DNA from: Cryobacterium arcticum | GTDB taxonomy: Bacteria; Actinomycetota; Actinomycetes; Actinomycetales; Microbacteriaceae | Direction: 5' to 3' | Assembly (NCBI RefSeq): GCF_003185895.1 | Contig: NZ_QHLY01000009.1 | Span: forward strand, 190,540 to 254,539 | DNA: 64,000 bases | Shown here: piece by piece, positions 56,781 to 64,000 of the stretch | Layout: the number at the start of each line of letters is the position of its first letter | Numbering within the stretch: the stretch's first letter is position 1 | Notes under the pieces: model-generated | What the model saw: the letters and a program-made list of their open reading frames with translations, nothing else | What the model was told of the DNA's origin: nothing | Databases searched by the model: none | Made by a program: the position numbers and the translations under genes

Positions 56781-56786
56781 TATGGT
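56781..56786 (+). promoter_or_regulatory. -10-like box placed for a leaderless start
   Basis: TATGGT ends 6 nt before ATG 56793. A TTGACC hexamer at 56750-56755 is 25 bp upstream, too far for a standard promoter, so only the -10 is proposed. Confidence 0.4.
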
Positions 56787-56792
56787 CGACGA

Positions 56793-57461
56793 ATGAACGA
56801 ATTTCGGGTCGACGTCGTGCTGCCGTGCCTCAACGAGGCCGGCGCGTTGCCCTGGCTGCTGGCCCGTTTGCCCGAGGGGTACCGGGCCATTGTGGTCGAC
56901 AACGGGTCGACGGATGATTCGGCAGCCATCGCCGAGGCGGCGGGGGCGACCGTGGTGTTCGAAGCCCGCCGCGGCTTCGGTGCCGCGGCGCACGCCGGCC
57001 TCCTGCAGGCGACGGCGCCCATCGTGGCGTTCTGCGACGCCGACGCGTCGATGGACCCCAGCGACCTGCCACTCGTGGTCGACCCCGTCGCCGCCGGCGA
57101 GGCCGATTTGGTGCTCGGCCGGCGTCGTCCGACGACAGCCGGATCGTGGCCCCTGCATGCCCGGATAGCCAATTCCACTCTTTCTTGGCGACTGCGCCGA
57201 ATAACAGGTGTGAACATCTACGACTTGGGCCCGATGCGGGCCGCCCGACGAGAAGACCTGTTGTCCCTCGATCTGCAGGACCGCCGCAGCGGCTACCCGC
57301 TGGAGGTGTTCCTGAAGGCTGCGAGCCGCGGGTGGCGCATCCGGGAGGTGGACACTCCCTACGCGCCCCGCGTGGGCCGCAGCAAGGTGACCGGAACCGT
57401 GCGCGGCACCCTCACCGCCATCACCGACATGTCGCGGCTGTTGAAGGAGGCTGGCAAATGA
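56793..57461 (+). CDS. Family 2 glycosyltransferase, polyprenyl-phosphate sugar synthase-like
   Basis: The 222-residue protein has DVVLPCLNEAGALPWLLARL, VVDNGSTDDS, the metal-binding CDADASMDP and a YDLGPMRAARREDLL segment. It resembles dolichyl/undecaprenyl-phosphate sugar synthases but lacks membrane helices. The product would be a lipid-linked sugar, possibly for the GT-C enzymes at 60633 and 62038. The next gene overlaps it by 4 nt. Confidence 0.84.
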   Translation: MNEFRVDVVLPCLNEAGALPWLLARLPEGYRAIVVDNGSTDDSAAIAEAAGATVVFEARRGFGAAAHAGLLQATAPIVAFCDADASMDPSDLPLVVDPVAAGEADLVLGRRRPTTAGSWPLHARIANSTLSWRLRRITGVNIYDLGPMRAARREDLLSLDLQDRRSGYPLEVFLKAASRGWRIREVDTPYAPRVGRSKVTGTVRGTLTAITDMSRLLKEAGK

Positions 57462-58096
57462 CCACGCTGATCGTCATCGCCAAGGAGTGCCTTCCCGGCC
57501 GGGTGAAGACCCGCCTGCACCCGCCGCTCAGCCTCGAACAGGCCGCGAGCCTCGCCGCCGCGAGCCTGGACGACACGCTCGACGCCGTCGCCGCCCTGCG
57601 GGCGACGCGCCGAGTGCTCGCCTTCGACGGCCAGATCCCGCCCGCCGCCGCGTCCGGCTACGACGTGGTGCCGCAGGTGGCCGGCGGGCTGGACGCACGG
57701 CTCGGCGCCATCTTCGACGGATGCTCGGAACCTGCCCTGCTCATCGGCATGGACACCCCGCAGGTGACCGCCGAACTGCTCGCCCCGGTGTTCTCCGACT
57801 GGCCCGACGACGTCGACGCCTGGTTCGGCCCCGCCGCCGACGGCGGCTTCTGGGCCCTCGCCCTGCGCCACCCGAACGGTGACCTGATCCGGGGCGTGCC
57901 GATGTCACGGGACGACACGGGGGAACGCCAGCTCGCGCGGCTCCGGGCGGCGGGGTTGCGGGTGCGCCTGCTGCCCACCCTGACCGACGTCGACCACATC
58001 GACGACGCCCACACCGTCGCCGAGCTCGCCCCTGACGGTCGCTTCGCGGCTACTCTGGCCGGCTTCGGTGCCCTGCAGCTCAGCGAGGTGATCTGA
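57458..58096 (+). CDS. TIGR04282/DUF2064-like glycosyltransferase-fold protein
   Basis: The 212-residue protein has IVIAKECLPGRVKTRLHPPL at the N-terminus and LLIGMDTPQVTAELL followed by FGPAADGGFWALAL, the signatures of the DUF2064 (TIGR04282) group, a nucleotidyltransferase-like fold. Members occur beside glycosyltransferases and methyltransferases in several uncharacterised clusters. Role here unknown. The gene is coupled by ATGA overlap to the upstream transferase and by 1 nt to the downstream methyltransferase. Confidence 0.84.
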   Translation: MTTLIVIAKECLPGRVKTRLHPPLSLEQAASLAAASLDDTLDAVAALRATRRVLAFDGQIPPAAASGYDVVPQVAGGLDARLGAIFDGCSEPALLIGMDTPQVTAELLAPVFSDWPDDVDAWFGPAADGGFWALALRHPNGDLIRGVPMSRDDTGERQLARLRAAGLRVRLLPTLTDVDHIDDAHTVAELAPDGRFAATLAGFGALQLSEVI

Positions 58097-58788
58097 TGAC
58101 GATGCTCTCGCCCCGCCCGGCCGTCGACCAGCCCACCACCTTCGGTTCCGGCGGCAGCGAACCTTATGCTGCTGCGCTGCAGAACGAATCCGCGACGCTG
58201 TACCTGCGCCACAGTGTGGGCGAGCTGCCGGCCTCGGCCACCATGGATGCCGGCCGCTGGAGCGCCGACGCCGACGCCACCGACCTGTCCCTTCTCGCGG
58301 GCGCGGCCGGTCCGGTGCTCGACATCGGCTGCGGCCCCGGGCGCATGATCCGGGCGGCGATGTCCACCGGCCTGGCCGCCCTCGGCGTCGACGTGTCGCC
58401 GACAGCGGTGCGGATCGCCACCGAGGCCGGGCTGGCGGTGCTCAACCGGTCGGTGTTCTCCGACATGCCGCTCGAGGGCGGCTGGGGAACAGCACTGCTG
58501 CTCGACGGCAACATCGGCATCGGCGGTGACGCCGGCGCGCTTCTCGCCCGCTGCGCGGAGCTGCTCGCCGACGACGGCGTCCTGCTGGTGGAGGTCAGCC
58601 CGCACCCCGAACGCGATCATGCCTTCGAGGGCACCCTGGAAGATACTCAGGGTCGGCGTAGTGACGTGTTTCCGTGGGCAGAGATCGGCATCGTGCCGCT
58701 GCGTGCCCGCGCATCCGCCGCCGGTCTGCGGGTGGCTCAGGACTGGCGACGCGACGGCCGTTGGTTCGCTCGCCTGGTGCGGGCATAG
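58096..58788 (+). CDS. Class I SAM-dependent methyltransferase
   Basis: The 230-residue protein has the SAM-binding motif VLDIGCGPGRMIRAAMSTG, LGVDVSPTAVRIATEAGLAVL, and a motif IV-like LLLDGNIGIGGDAG. A short Y/H-poor C-terminal half suggests a small-molecule substrate. It probably modifies the sugar, lipid or other product of this cluster, since it is translationally coupled to the glycosyltransferase genes upstream. Its last 52 bp overlap the convergent membrane-protein gene. Confidence 0.84.
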   Translation: MTMLSPRPAVDQPTTFGSGGSEPYAAALQNESATLYLRHSVGELPASATMDAGRWSADADATDLSLLAGAAGPVLDIGCGPGRMIRAAMSTGLAALGVDVSPTAVRIATEAGLAVLNRSVFSDMPLEGGWGTALLLDGNIGIGGDAGALLARCAELLADDGVLLVEVSPHPERDHAFEGTLEDTQGRRSDVFPWAEIGIVPLRARASAAGLRVAQDWRRDGRWFARLVRA

Positions 58789-59255
58789 AACCACACCGAG
58801 ACCGCCAGGCTCAGCAGCAGGAGCACCAGCCAGAACAGGCCCAGGTTCGCGGCATAGTCCAACGGGAGCACCGTCGGGTTCTTCGGGCCGAGCCGCTGCG
58901 CCACGATCTCGGGCAGCACCAGCAGCGTCATCAGCGAGCCGAGCACGATGGCGGCCTGCACCGTCACTATGACGGTGCCGGCCAGCCGGTGACCGGCCCG
59001 GCGGGTGAGCACGCCGAGGCCGAAGACCACAGGTGAGAGCACCGCGTCGTGCAGCACGATGGCACCACCGATCCACAGGACCACACCGGGCAGGCGCCCC
59101 AGGGCGACGGTGTCGAACAACACAAAGCCTCCCCAGGCCAGGCCGAGAAGACCGAGGGCGATAAACACGCCGCGCACGATGCGCATCCGCTGGGACACGG
59201 CCGGGGTGGATGCGGTCGGCTCGCCGCCGGACGTGGCCGGTGTGGTGGTGGTCAT
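58737..59255 (-). CDS. Small four-helix membrane protein
   Basis: The 172-residue protein has about four membrane helices (near residues 30-50, 58-78, 88-110 and 135-160) and a hydrophilic, threonine-rich N-terminal tail (TTTTPATSGGEPTAS). I recognise no family. Its start codon overlaps the oxidoreductase stop by 4 nt, so it is probably a partner of that protein. Its 3' end overlaps the methyltransferase gene on the other strand. Confidence 0.72.
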   Translation of the reverse strand: MTTTTPATSGGEPTASTPAVSQRMRIVRGVFIALGLLGLAWGGFVLFDTVALGRLPGVVLWIGGAIVLHDAVLSPVVFGLGVLTRRAGHRLAGTVIVTVQAAIVLGSLMTLLVLPEIVAQRLGPKNPTVLPLDYAANLGLFWLVLLLLSLAVSVWFYARTRRANQRPSRRQS

Positions 59256-60523
59256 GCGTCGATCGCCTCGATCCGGCTGAGCCACTTGGTCTGCAGAACC
59301 CCGGGCCGGCCGGGCGCGATCAGGCGCGCCGGATAGCCGTGTTCGAGGTCGAGGATTTCGCCGTTGAGCTCGAGGGCCACCAGGGTCAGCGGGTCGCGCA
59401 CATACTCCCGGCCCATCTCGGTCTGCTTGAAGCCGCCACGCTGCTCCAGGCTGATCATCCTGAAATCGCTCTCGGGCGAGGCGCCCACCTGGTCGACGAG
59501 GTCGCGCAGTCGCACCCCACGCCACGACGCCATCTGGCTCCAACCCTCCACGCAGGCGATCGGCAGGTCGACCGCGGTTTGCGGCAGGGCGGCCAATTCG
59601 GCCCGGCTGAAGGATCGTTCTGTGCTGCCGTGCGCCACGGTGAGCACCCAATCCGTGGCCAGGGCCGCGGTGCCGACCTTCGCCTGCGCCGACGTGCGAT
59701 TGACCGGCACACCCTGCTGGCCGACACCCTTCTTACGCGGGCCGAAGACGTTGAGCCCGTCGAGTGGAGCAACGGTCTGGCCCGCCGTGAGGCCGACGAC
59801 CGCGGTGACGCCTAGAGCGACGGTGGCGAGGAAGCCGCGCCGACTGGTGCGGGCGGGAAGGGCCGGGGTCGCGTCGATGTAGGAGAGCACCCGCCCCGTG
59901 ATGCCGCCGGTGCGCGGCAGGCCGTCGCTGGACGTCTCAGTGGGGGTAGCCGCGATCACCGGCACCGATCGAGTGTCGACCGGGTGCCGTTCTTCCGGCG
60001 CCGGCGCGGGTGCGGCCCGCCAGTGCCGGGCGATCAGTGGCAACTTCACACCGATGTGCACCAGCAGCGACCCGATGATCACGAACGAGAGCGCGAAATG
60101 CACCTGTCTGAACGGGAACGGGAAGGGGTACCACTGGTAGGTGTTGAGCAGCCCGATCGTGATCTCCACTAGGGAAGCGCCCACGAAGAGCGCGATCGAG
60201 GCGCGTTCGAGGAAGTTCGCGAACGACTTGACCGGAGGGTACTGGAACAGTTGCGGAAAAACGACGTACAACTTGGCGAACAGCAGCGGAAAACAGGCGA
60301 TGCCGGCCAGGATGTGCGTGCCCTGGGTGAACTGGTACAGCCCGGCCGGTCGGGTCGGGAAGCGCATCCAGGGCAGCGGCTCCTGCAGGAAATGGCTGTA
60401 GAGGCCGGTGCCGAAGCAGATCAGGAACGCCAGCGCGAGCAGGCGCCCGACGACGGTGGCCATCCGCGGATTTCGCACCGGAGAGGCGAGCTGGGCCCTG
60501 GCCTCGAACATCAATCGGCGCAT
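59252..60523 (-). CDS. Membrane-bound molybdopterin oxidoreductase with cytochrome-b-like domain
   Basis: The 423-residue protein fuses a membrane domain of about four helices (residues 20-160), containing paired histidines (TQGTHILAG and RQVHFALSFVIIGSLLVHIG) that could hold heme, to a sulfite-oxidase-type molybdopterin domain (about 255-423). The Mo-ligand cysteine is in IACVEGWSQM. Between them is TSRRGFLATVALG, a Tat-like twin-arginine stretch before another hydrophobic helix, so the Mo domain is probably exported. This is unlike MsrP, whose cytochrome subunit is a separate protein. The start at 60523 is the first ATG before the helices. Confidence 0.83.
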   Translation of the reverse strand: MRRLMFEARAQLASPVRNPRMATVVGRLLALAFLICFGTGLYSHFLQEPLPWMRFPTRPAGLYQFTQGTHILAGIACFPLLFAKLYVVFPQLFQYPPVKSFANFLERASIALFVGASLVEITIGLLNTYQWYPFPFPFRQVHFALSFVIIGSLLVHIGVKLPLIARHWRAAPAPAPEERHPVDTRSVPVIAATPTETSSDGLPRTGGITGRVLSYIDATPALPARTSRRGFLATVALGVTAVVGLTAGQTVAPLDGLNVFGPRKKGVGQQGVPVNRTSAQAKVGTAALATDWVLTVAHGSTERSFSRAELAALPQTAVDLPIACVEGWSQMASWRGVRLRDLVDQVGASPESDFRMISLEQRGGFKQTEMGREYVRDPLTLVALELNGEILDLEHGYPARLIAPGRPGVLQTKWLSRIEAIDA

Positions 60524-60632
60524 AACCCATTGCACCACCTTGAGCGCGTTCCGGCGGTATGCAATCCTTACGGTTCGATGACGGGTCGCCGGTCGGTTCG
60601 GGCGACCCGCCTCGCTCGGGAAGGATGACAGG

Positions 60633-62072
60633 GTGCGTACAGCCGTCGTCTCGATTCTCCTGGCCGCCAGCGCGGCCCTGACCGCCTGGCTGGTTGCGGG
60701 GTTCGACCTGTTCCGGCCCACGCGCGACACCGTGCCCCTGCTGGTGGGTACGTTGGTGTTGTGGGCGCTTTTCGCCGCGGCGTTGCTGGCCCTCCGCCGG
60801 GTGAACGGCCGGGCGGTCACGGTGCTGATCGTGGCCGGGTCGGTGCTGATCGGCGGTGCCGCGATGGCCGGCCCGCCCAACACGAGCACGGACTCCGCCC
60901 GGTATGCCTGGGACGGCATCGTGCAGAATGCCGGGATTTCCCCGTATGCCTACGTGCCGGCAGACGAGCGACTGGACGGGTTGCGTCCGGACTGGCTCTT
61001 CCCCGCCCCGGTTCTCACCGATGGCGAGGCATCCTGCGAGGGCGAGCGAATCGAGACCGTCAACCGCGGGTCGGATGCACCGCTGTGTTCCGCGCTGAAC
61101 CGCACCGAAGTACCCACCATCTATCCGCCCGCCGCCGAAATCTACTTCGCCGCGGTGCGCACCGTGACCGGCGCGGAGGCGGAATACTGGCCGCTGCAGC
61201 TGACCGGGCTGCTGCTCAGCGTCGGGATCACCGGGATGTTGCTGGTCGGTATGCGTCGTCGTGGCATCGACCCTCGTCATGCGGCGATCTGGGCGTGGTG
61301 CCCGCTGGTCGCGACCGAGGGCGTCACGAATTCACACGTCGACCTGCTGGCCGTGGCATTCACCCTTGCCGCTGCGTTCTGGGTCAGCAGCGGCAAGCAG
61401 CTCCGCGGTGGAATCATGCTCGGCGTCGCGATCGGGGTCAAGCTGATTCCGGCGATCGCCGCGCCGGCGATGCTCAAGCGACAGGGATGGAAGGTGTTGG
61501 CCGCCGCGGTGCTGACCTTCGCTCTGCTGTACGTGCCGTATGTGCTCGCCACCGGCATCGGCGTGCTCGGCTACCTGCCCGGTTACCTCACCGAGGAGGG
61601 CTACGAGGACGGGTCGCGGTTCGCGTTGGTGTCGCTGATCGCTCCGGGCAGCTCCGCGATAGTCGTGGCGGCGATCCTGCTGGCAGCCCTGGCGGCGGTC
61701 ACGGTCTGGAAGACCGACCCCGACCGGCCGTGGCTGGGTCAACTGGTCATGATCGGGGGCACGCTGCTCGTTCTCAGCCCGCGCTACCCCTGGTACGCGC
61801 TGTTGCTGCTGCCGTTCATCGCACTCAGCGGCCGGTGGGAATGGCTGGCGATTCCGCTGGCCCTGACCGTGCGGCTGCTGGTGCCGTCACTCACGGTCAC
61901 CCGGGTTTCGCTGGCGGTCGCGCTCGTCCTGATCCTGGTGATCTCGATGCGGCGGGCGGGGCCGGGAGCGTTTTCCCGCTGGCGGGCCGGGCTTCCGCGG
62001 CCCCTCGGGCGATCCGCCGACGGCCGGCTGTTGCGGGTCAGCGCGAGTAGCGCAGCACGTTCACTCCGGTGA
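60633..62072 (+). CDS. GT-C glycosyltransferase, GT87-like
   Basis: The 479-residue polytopic protein has about eleven helices and the outer loop NTSTDSARYAWDGIVQNAG followed by SPYAYVPADERL, the usual position of the catalytic aspartate in polyprenyl-phosphomannose-dependent mannosyltransferases. A second loop has VTNSHVDLLAVAFTLAA. GTG start at 60633. It probably adds a lipid-linked sugar (mannose is common) outside the membrane. The last 35 bp overlap the convergent GT39-like gene. Confidence 0.8.
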   Translation: MRTAVVSILLAASAALTAWLVAGFDLFRPTRDTVPLLVGTLVLWALFAAALLALRRVNGRAVTVLIVAGSVLIGGAAMAGPPNTSTDSARYAWDGIVQNAGISPYAYVPADERLDGLRPDWLFPAPVLTDGEASCEGERIETVNRGSDAPLCSALNRTEVPTIYPPAAEIYFAAVRTVTGAEAEYWPLQLTGLLLSVGITGMLLVGMRRRGIDPRHAAIWAWCPLVATEGVTNSHVDLLAVAFTLAAAFWVSSGKQLRGGIMLGVAIGVKLIPAIAAPAMLKRQGWKVLAAAVLTFALLYVPYVLATGIGVLGYLPGYLTEEGYEDGSRFALVSLIAPGSSAIVVAAILLAALAAVTVWKTDPDRPWLGQLVMIGGTLLVLSPRYPWYALLLLPFIALSGRWEWLAIPLALTVRLLVPSLTVTRVSLAVALVLILVISMRRAGPGAFSRWRAGLPRPLGRSADGRLLRVSASSAARSLR

Positions 62073-63624
62073 ACGCCCGTTCATCGTCGAGGGCGTAGCC
62101 CAGAGCGGCGAGCTTCGCGGTGACACTGGGCCTCCAGTCCTGCTTGTCGCTCGTCACCAACCAGACCGTGTCGATGCCGGCGAACCGGTCCGTCACCTCG
62201 TCGAGCGGGTAGCGGGTCTCCCACAGCTGACCGGTCTGGGCGGCGGGGGTCTTGAGCTTCACATCCAGTAACCCGGCAAATGCGTCCGGGTAGGAGTAAG
62301 CGATCACCCGGGTCGTCGCCGCGGGGTGTTGCCGCACCGGCCCGTAGATGATGGCGGCGTTGTCGTCTGGAGAGGCCGCTCGCTCGCTGGCGATGAAGGC
62401 GGACACCTCACTCCAGGAGGAGTTCTGTTTCGACTCCGGCATTCGCTGCGCGAGGAACTGCGGCGCCGCCAGGGCGATGAGCGCGACGATCGCCGTGACG
62501 ACCAACCATCGGCGGTTGAGTGCGCGGAGACCCACACCGATCAGGATTCCGGCCGCCGGCGCGCAGAAGGTGAGATATCGCGGGGAGTACAGCGGCGAGA
62601 CCACCAGTGACACGACGATCACTCCGAGCGTCGGCACCACCAACCAGGGCACGGCGATAGCCAGCAGGGACGGGTTCCGGGCCGTGACCCGAGCTGTGTC
62701 AGCGCCGGACATCGCCGGATCGCCCGGTCGGCGGGCCAGGCGGACGACCCCGACGAGGATCAGCGCCCAACCGGCCCAGGCGAAGGCGGGGTTGAGGTAG
62801 AACCACTGGGTGACCAGGGCAGACTCGACGGTCGACCAGCTGACAGGCTTGATCCAGCTCACCTGGCCGGCCTGCCGCACTACGGCGAGGGCGAACGGCA
62901 GCAGGACCAGGGCGGCTGCTGTCGAGACGACCGCCCAGCCCAGCAGCGACCGGTGTGCCGTCCGGTCGCCGCGACGCCGTCCGGCGAGGAAGGCCCATAG
63001 GGCGGTGGCTCCGTGGGCGGCGACCAGAAATGCGAGGTAGATGAACACGATCGTGCAGAGAGCGGTGGCGACGCCGTAGGCCGCCCACCACAACAGGCGG
63101 ATACGGCGCGGTGCGGGCCCATGGCGCCAGGCCGCCAGGAAGAGCAGGGTCAGCGCAACGGCGAGGGTCGCGGTGAGTGCGTAGGAACGTCCCTCGGTGC
63201 CCATCCAGGTGACCCGGGGGAGTAGGCAGAACGCGACGCCGGCGAGAATCGCTGTGCTCCGTCCGGCCCGGGACGATACCAGCAGCACAATCAGCGCGGC
63301 GGCCACGCCCACGGCGACGGCGCTGGGTAGCCGCAGCGTGAACGGCGAATAGCCCACCAGGTCGAACCAGAGATGCATACCCGCGTAGTACAGCCCGTGC
63401 ACGGCATCGACACTGCCGAGCATTCGGCCCAGTTCCGGCCAGCTGCGCATGGTCGCCGATACGGTGGCCGCCTCGTCGAACCACAACGAGGGCTGCCAGG
63501 CCCAGGCGAAGGTGAGCAGAGTGCCGATGATCCCGACCAGCAGAGCGTCGCGTCGCACTCTCGCTCGCGGCGGGCGGCCGGAGCCGGTGCCGACGCGACG
63601 TGCGATCGAGGCGGTGGTGGTCAT
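62038..63624 (-). CDS. GT-C glycosyltransferase, GT39/ArnT-like
   Basis: The 528-residue polytopic protein has about eleven helices, with SLWFDEAATVSATM in the first outer loop, where the acidic pair matches the D/E motif of the GT39 (ArnT/PMT-like) family, and a C-terminal extracytoplasmic domain of about 130 residues (AQRMPESKQNSSWSEVSAFI onwards). It likely transfers a polyprenyl-phosphate-linked sugar to a lipid, polymer or protein. The ATG at 63624 avoids a hydrophilic frame that extends further upstream. Confidence 0.82.
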   Translation of the reverse strand: MTTTASIARRVGTGSGRPPRARVRRDALLVGIIGTLLTFAWAWQPSLWFDEAATVSATMRSWPELGRMLGSVDAVHGLYYAGMHLWFDLVGYSPFTLRLPSAVAVGVAAALIVLLVSSRAGRSTAILAGVAFCLLPRVTWMGTEGRSYALTATLAVALTLLFLAAWRHGPAPRRIRLLWWAAYGVATALCTIVFIYLAFLVAAHGATALWAFLAGRRRGDRTAHRSLLGWAVVSTAAALVLLPFALAVVRQAGQVSWIKPVSWSTVESALVTQWFYLNPAFAWAGWALILVGVVRLARRPGDPAMSGADTARVTARNPSLLAIAVPWLVVPTLGVIVVSLVVSPLYSPRYLTFCAPAAGILIGVGLRALNRRWLVVTAIVALIALAAPQFLAQRMPESKQNSSWSEVSAFIASERAASPDDNAAIIYGPVRQHPAATTRVIAYSYPDAFAGLLDVKLKTPAAQTGQLWETRYPLDEVTDRFAGIDTVWLVTSDKQDWRPSVTAKLAALGYALDDERAFTGVNVLRYSR

Positions 63625-63901
63625 TGCTTGGTCTCCCGTTCGTGCCCACTCGTCGCGGTCGTGGCCGCATGGCCACACTCGAGGGTAGGCGGCTTTCCGG
63701 GGAATTTACCCGGAGCAAACTCGCCGGGCATCAGGCGAGACGGGTGAATTCGGTGGTCGTCTGCGCCAGCCCGCCCCAGGCGGGCGGACCTGTGCGGGCT
63801 GCGCGCGCGGAGCGCGGATGAACGGACTCTCAGGCGCAGCCCCGCCCGCTGGTCGAGCTTGTCGAGACCTCGTGAGTTGTTCTTGGAGTGTGGCGGTGCA
63901 C
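63625..63901. other. Intergenic region with short inverted repeats
   Basis: No gene is supported here. The DNA contains GTGGCC-GCAT-GGCCAC (63661-63676), TCCGGG/CCCGGA (63696-63714) and GCCCGCC-CCA-GGCGGGC (63769-63785), followed by one copy of the 21-bp dispersed repeat (63849-63869). The first two lie in the upstream region of the GT39-like gene and could be part of its leader or promoter. Confidence 0.45.
63849..63869. repeat. Third copy of the 21-bp dispersed repeat
   Basis: CTGGTCGAGC followed by TTGTCGAGACC, differing by one base from the copy at 41371-41391. Same orientation as that copy. Confidence 0.75.
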
Positions 63902-63933
63902 AAAAACGGCCGAGCGTCTGCTCGGCCGTTTTT
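63902..63933 (-). terminator. Intrinsic terminator for the truncated minus-strand gene
   Basis: AAAAACGGCCGAGC (63902-63915) and GCTCGGCCGTTTTT (63920-63933) form a perfect 14-bp stem with loop GTCT. Read on the minus strand, the stem ends in a T run, placing it 19 bp after the stop at 63953. Confidence 0.85.
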
Positions 63934-63952
63934 CGTGTGTGTTGCTGGGTGT

Positions 63953-64000
63953 TACTTGGTGTTGACGGTGATGGTGGCGATGCCGACGAGGAGCTGGTCG
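63953..64000 (-). CDS. C-terminal end of an unidentified minus-strand protein (partial)
   Basis: The minus-strand frame from the right edge reads DQLLVGIATITVNTK and stops at TAA (63955-63953). Only 15 residues are visible, a beta-strand-like pattern. The strong terminator just beyond the stop supports a real gene end. No family can be named. Confidence 0.55.

Overview
The window is high-GC DNA from an actinobacterium, most likely Microbacteriaceae (Cryobacterium or a close relative; the genus is an inference). A WhiB regulator, actinobacterial acyl-CoA carboxylase subunits, a DesK-type kinase pair and several apparently leaderless starts all fit. The gene content follows a chromosomal segment that I recall from Mycobacterium tuberculosis (roughly Rv3254 to Rv3303c: manA, whiB2, rmlD, cpsA, purE, purK, gtrA, birA, accD5, accE5, maf, accA3, lpdA), so the backbone is ordinary core chromosome. 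I see no tRNA, rRNA, CRISPR array, transposase, integrase or prophage gene.

Region 1 (1-15.4 kb) is core metabolism: the 3' end of lpdA, the biotinylated subunit of an acyl-CoA carboxylase, maf, a TrmA-type RNA methyltransferase, a response regulator with a DesK-like kinase and a kinase-like protein that lacks the catalytic parts, the epsilon and beta carboxylase subunits, birA, a PH-domain protein, gtrA, purK, purE and an LCP ligase. The carboxylase subunits and the ligase that biotinylates them therefore lie close together.

Region 2 (15.6-41 kb) is a large cell-envelope polysaccharide locus: rmlB-rmlD-glycosyltransferase facing rmlC-rmlA (dTDP-rhamnose), several family 2 glycosyltransferases, two polytopic membrane proteins, a secreted protein with about nine repeat modules, a Wzt/Wzm-type ABC exporter, GlfT2-like and UDP-galactopyranose mutase genes (galactofuran synthesis), a Wzx-type flippase, and two tandem O-antigen-ligase-like proteins. 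Both an ABC-exporter route and a flippase/polymerase route are present. The expected product is a rhamnose- and galactofuranose-containing wall polymer.

Region 3 (41-49 kb) is mixed: a rhodanese, an SRPBCC protein, a phytoene-desaturase-like oxidoreductase, an acyl-CoA dehydrogenase, manA, a GlxA-type regulator facing a 47-residue membrane peptide, galE, and whiB with a recognisable promoter.

Region 4 (49-63.6 kb) holds a giant membrane glycosyltransferase overlapping a DUF5719-like exported protein, then a coherent set of unknown overall function: NDP-sugar epimerase, OmpR-type two-component system, polyprenyl-phosphate-type glycosyltransferase, TIGR04282-like protein, SAM methyltransferase, small membrane protein, a membrane-bound molybdopterin oxidoreductase with a built-in cytochrome-like domain, and two GT-C glycosyltransferases. 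This is the best candidate here for an undescribed pathway.

Non-coding structure of note: a run of four hairpins at 8035-8180, a pair of 64-bp direct repeats at 15442-15576, three copies of a 21-bp dispersed repeat, a perfect 42-bp palindrome between convergent genes, and palindromes placed like operators upstream of whiB and glxA.
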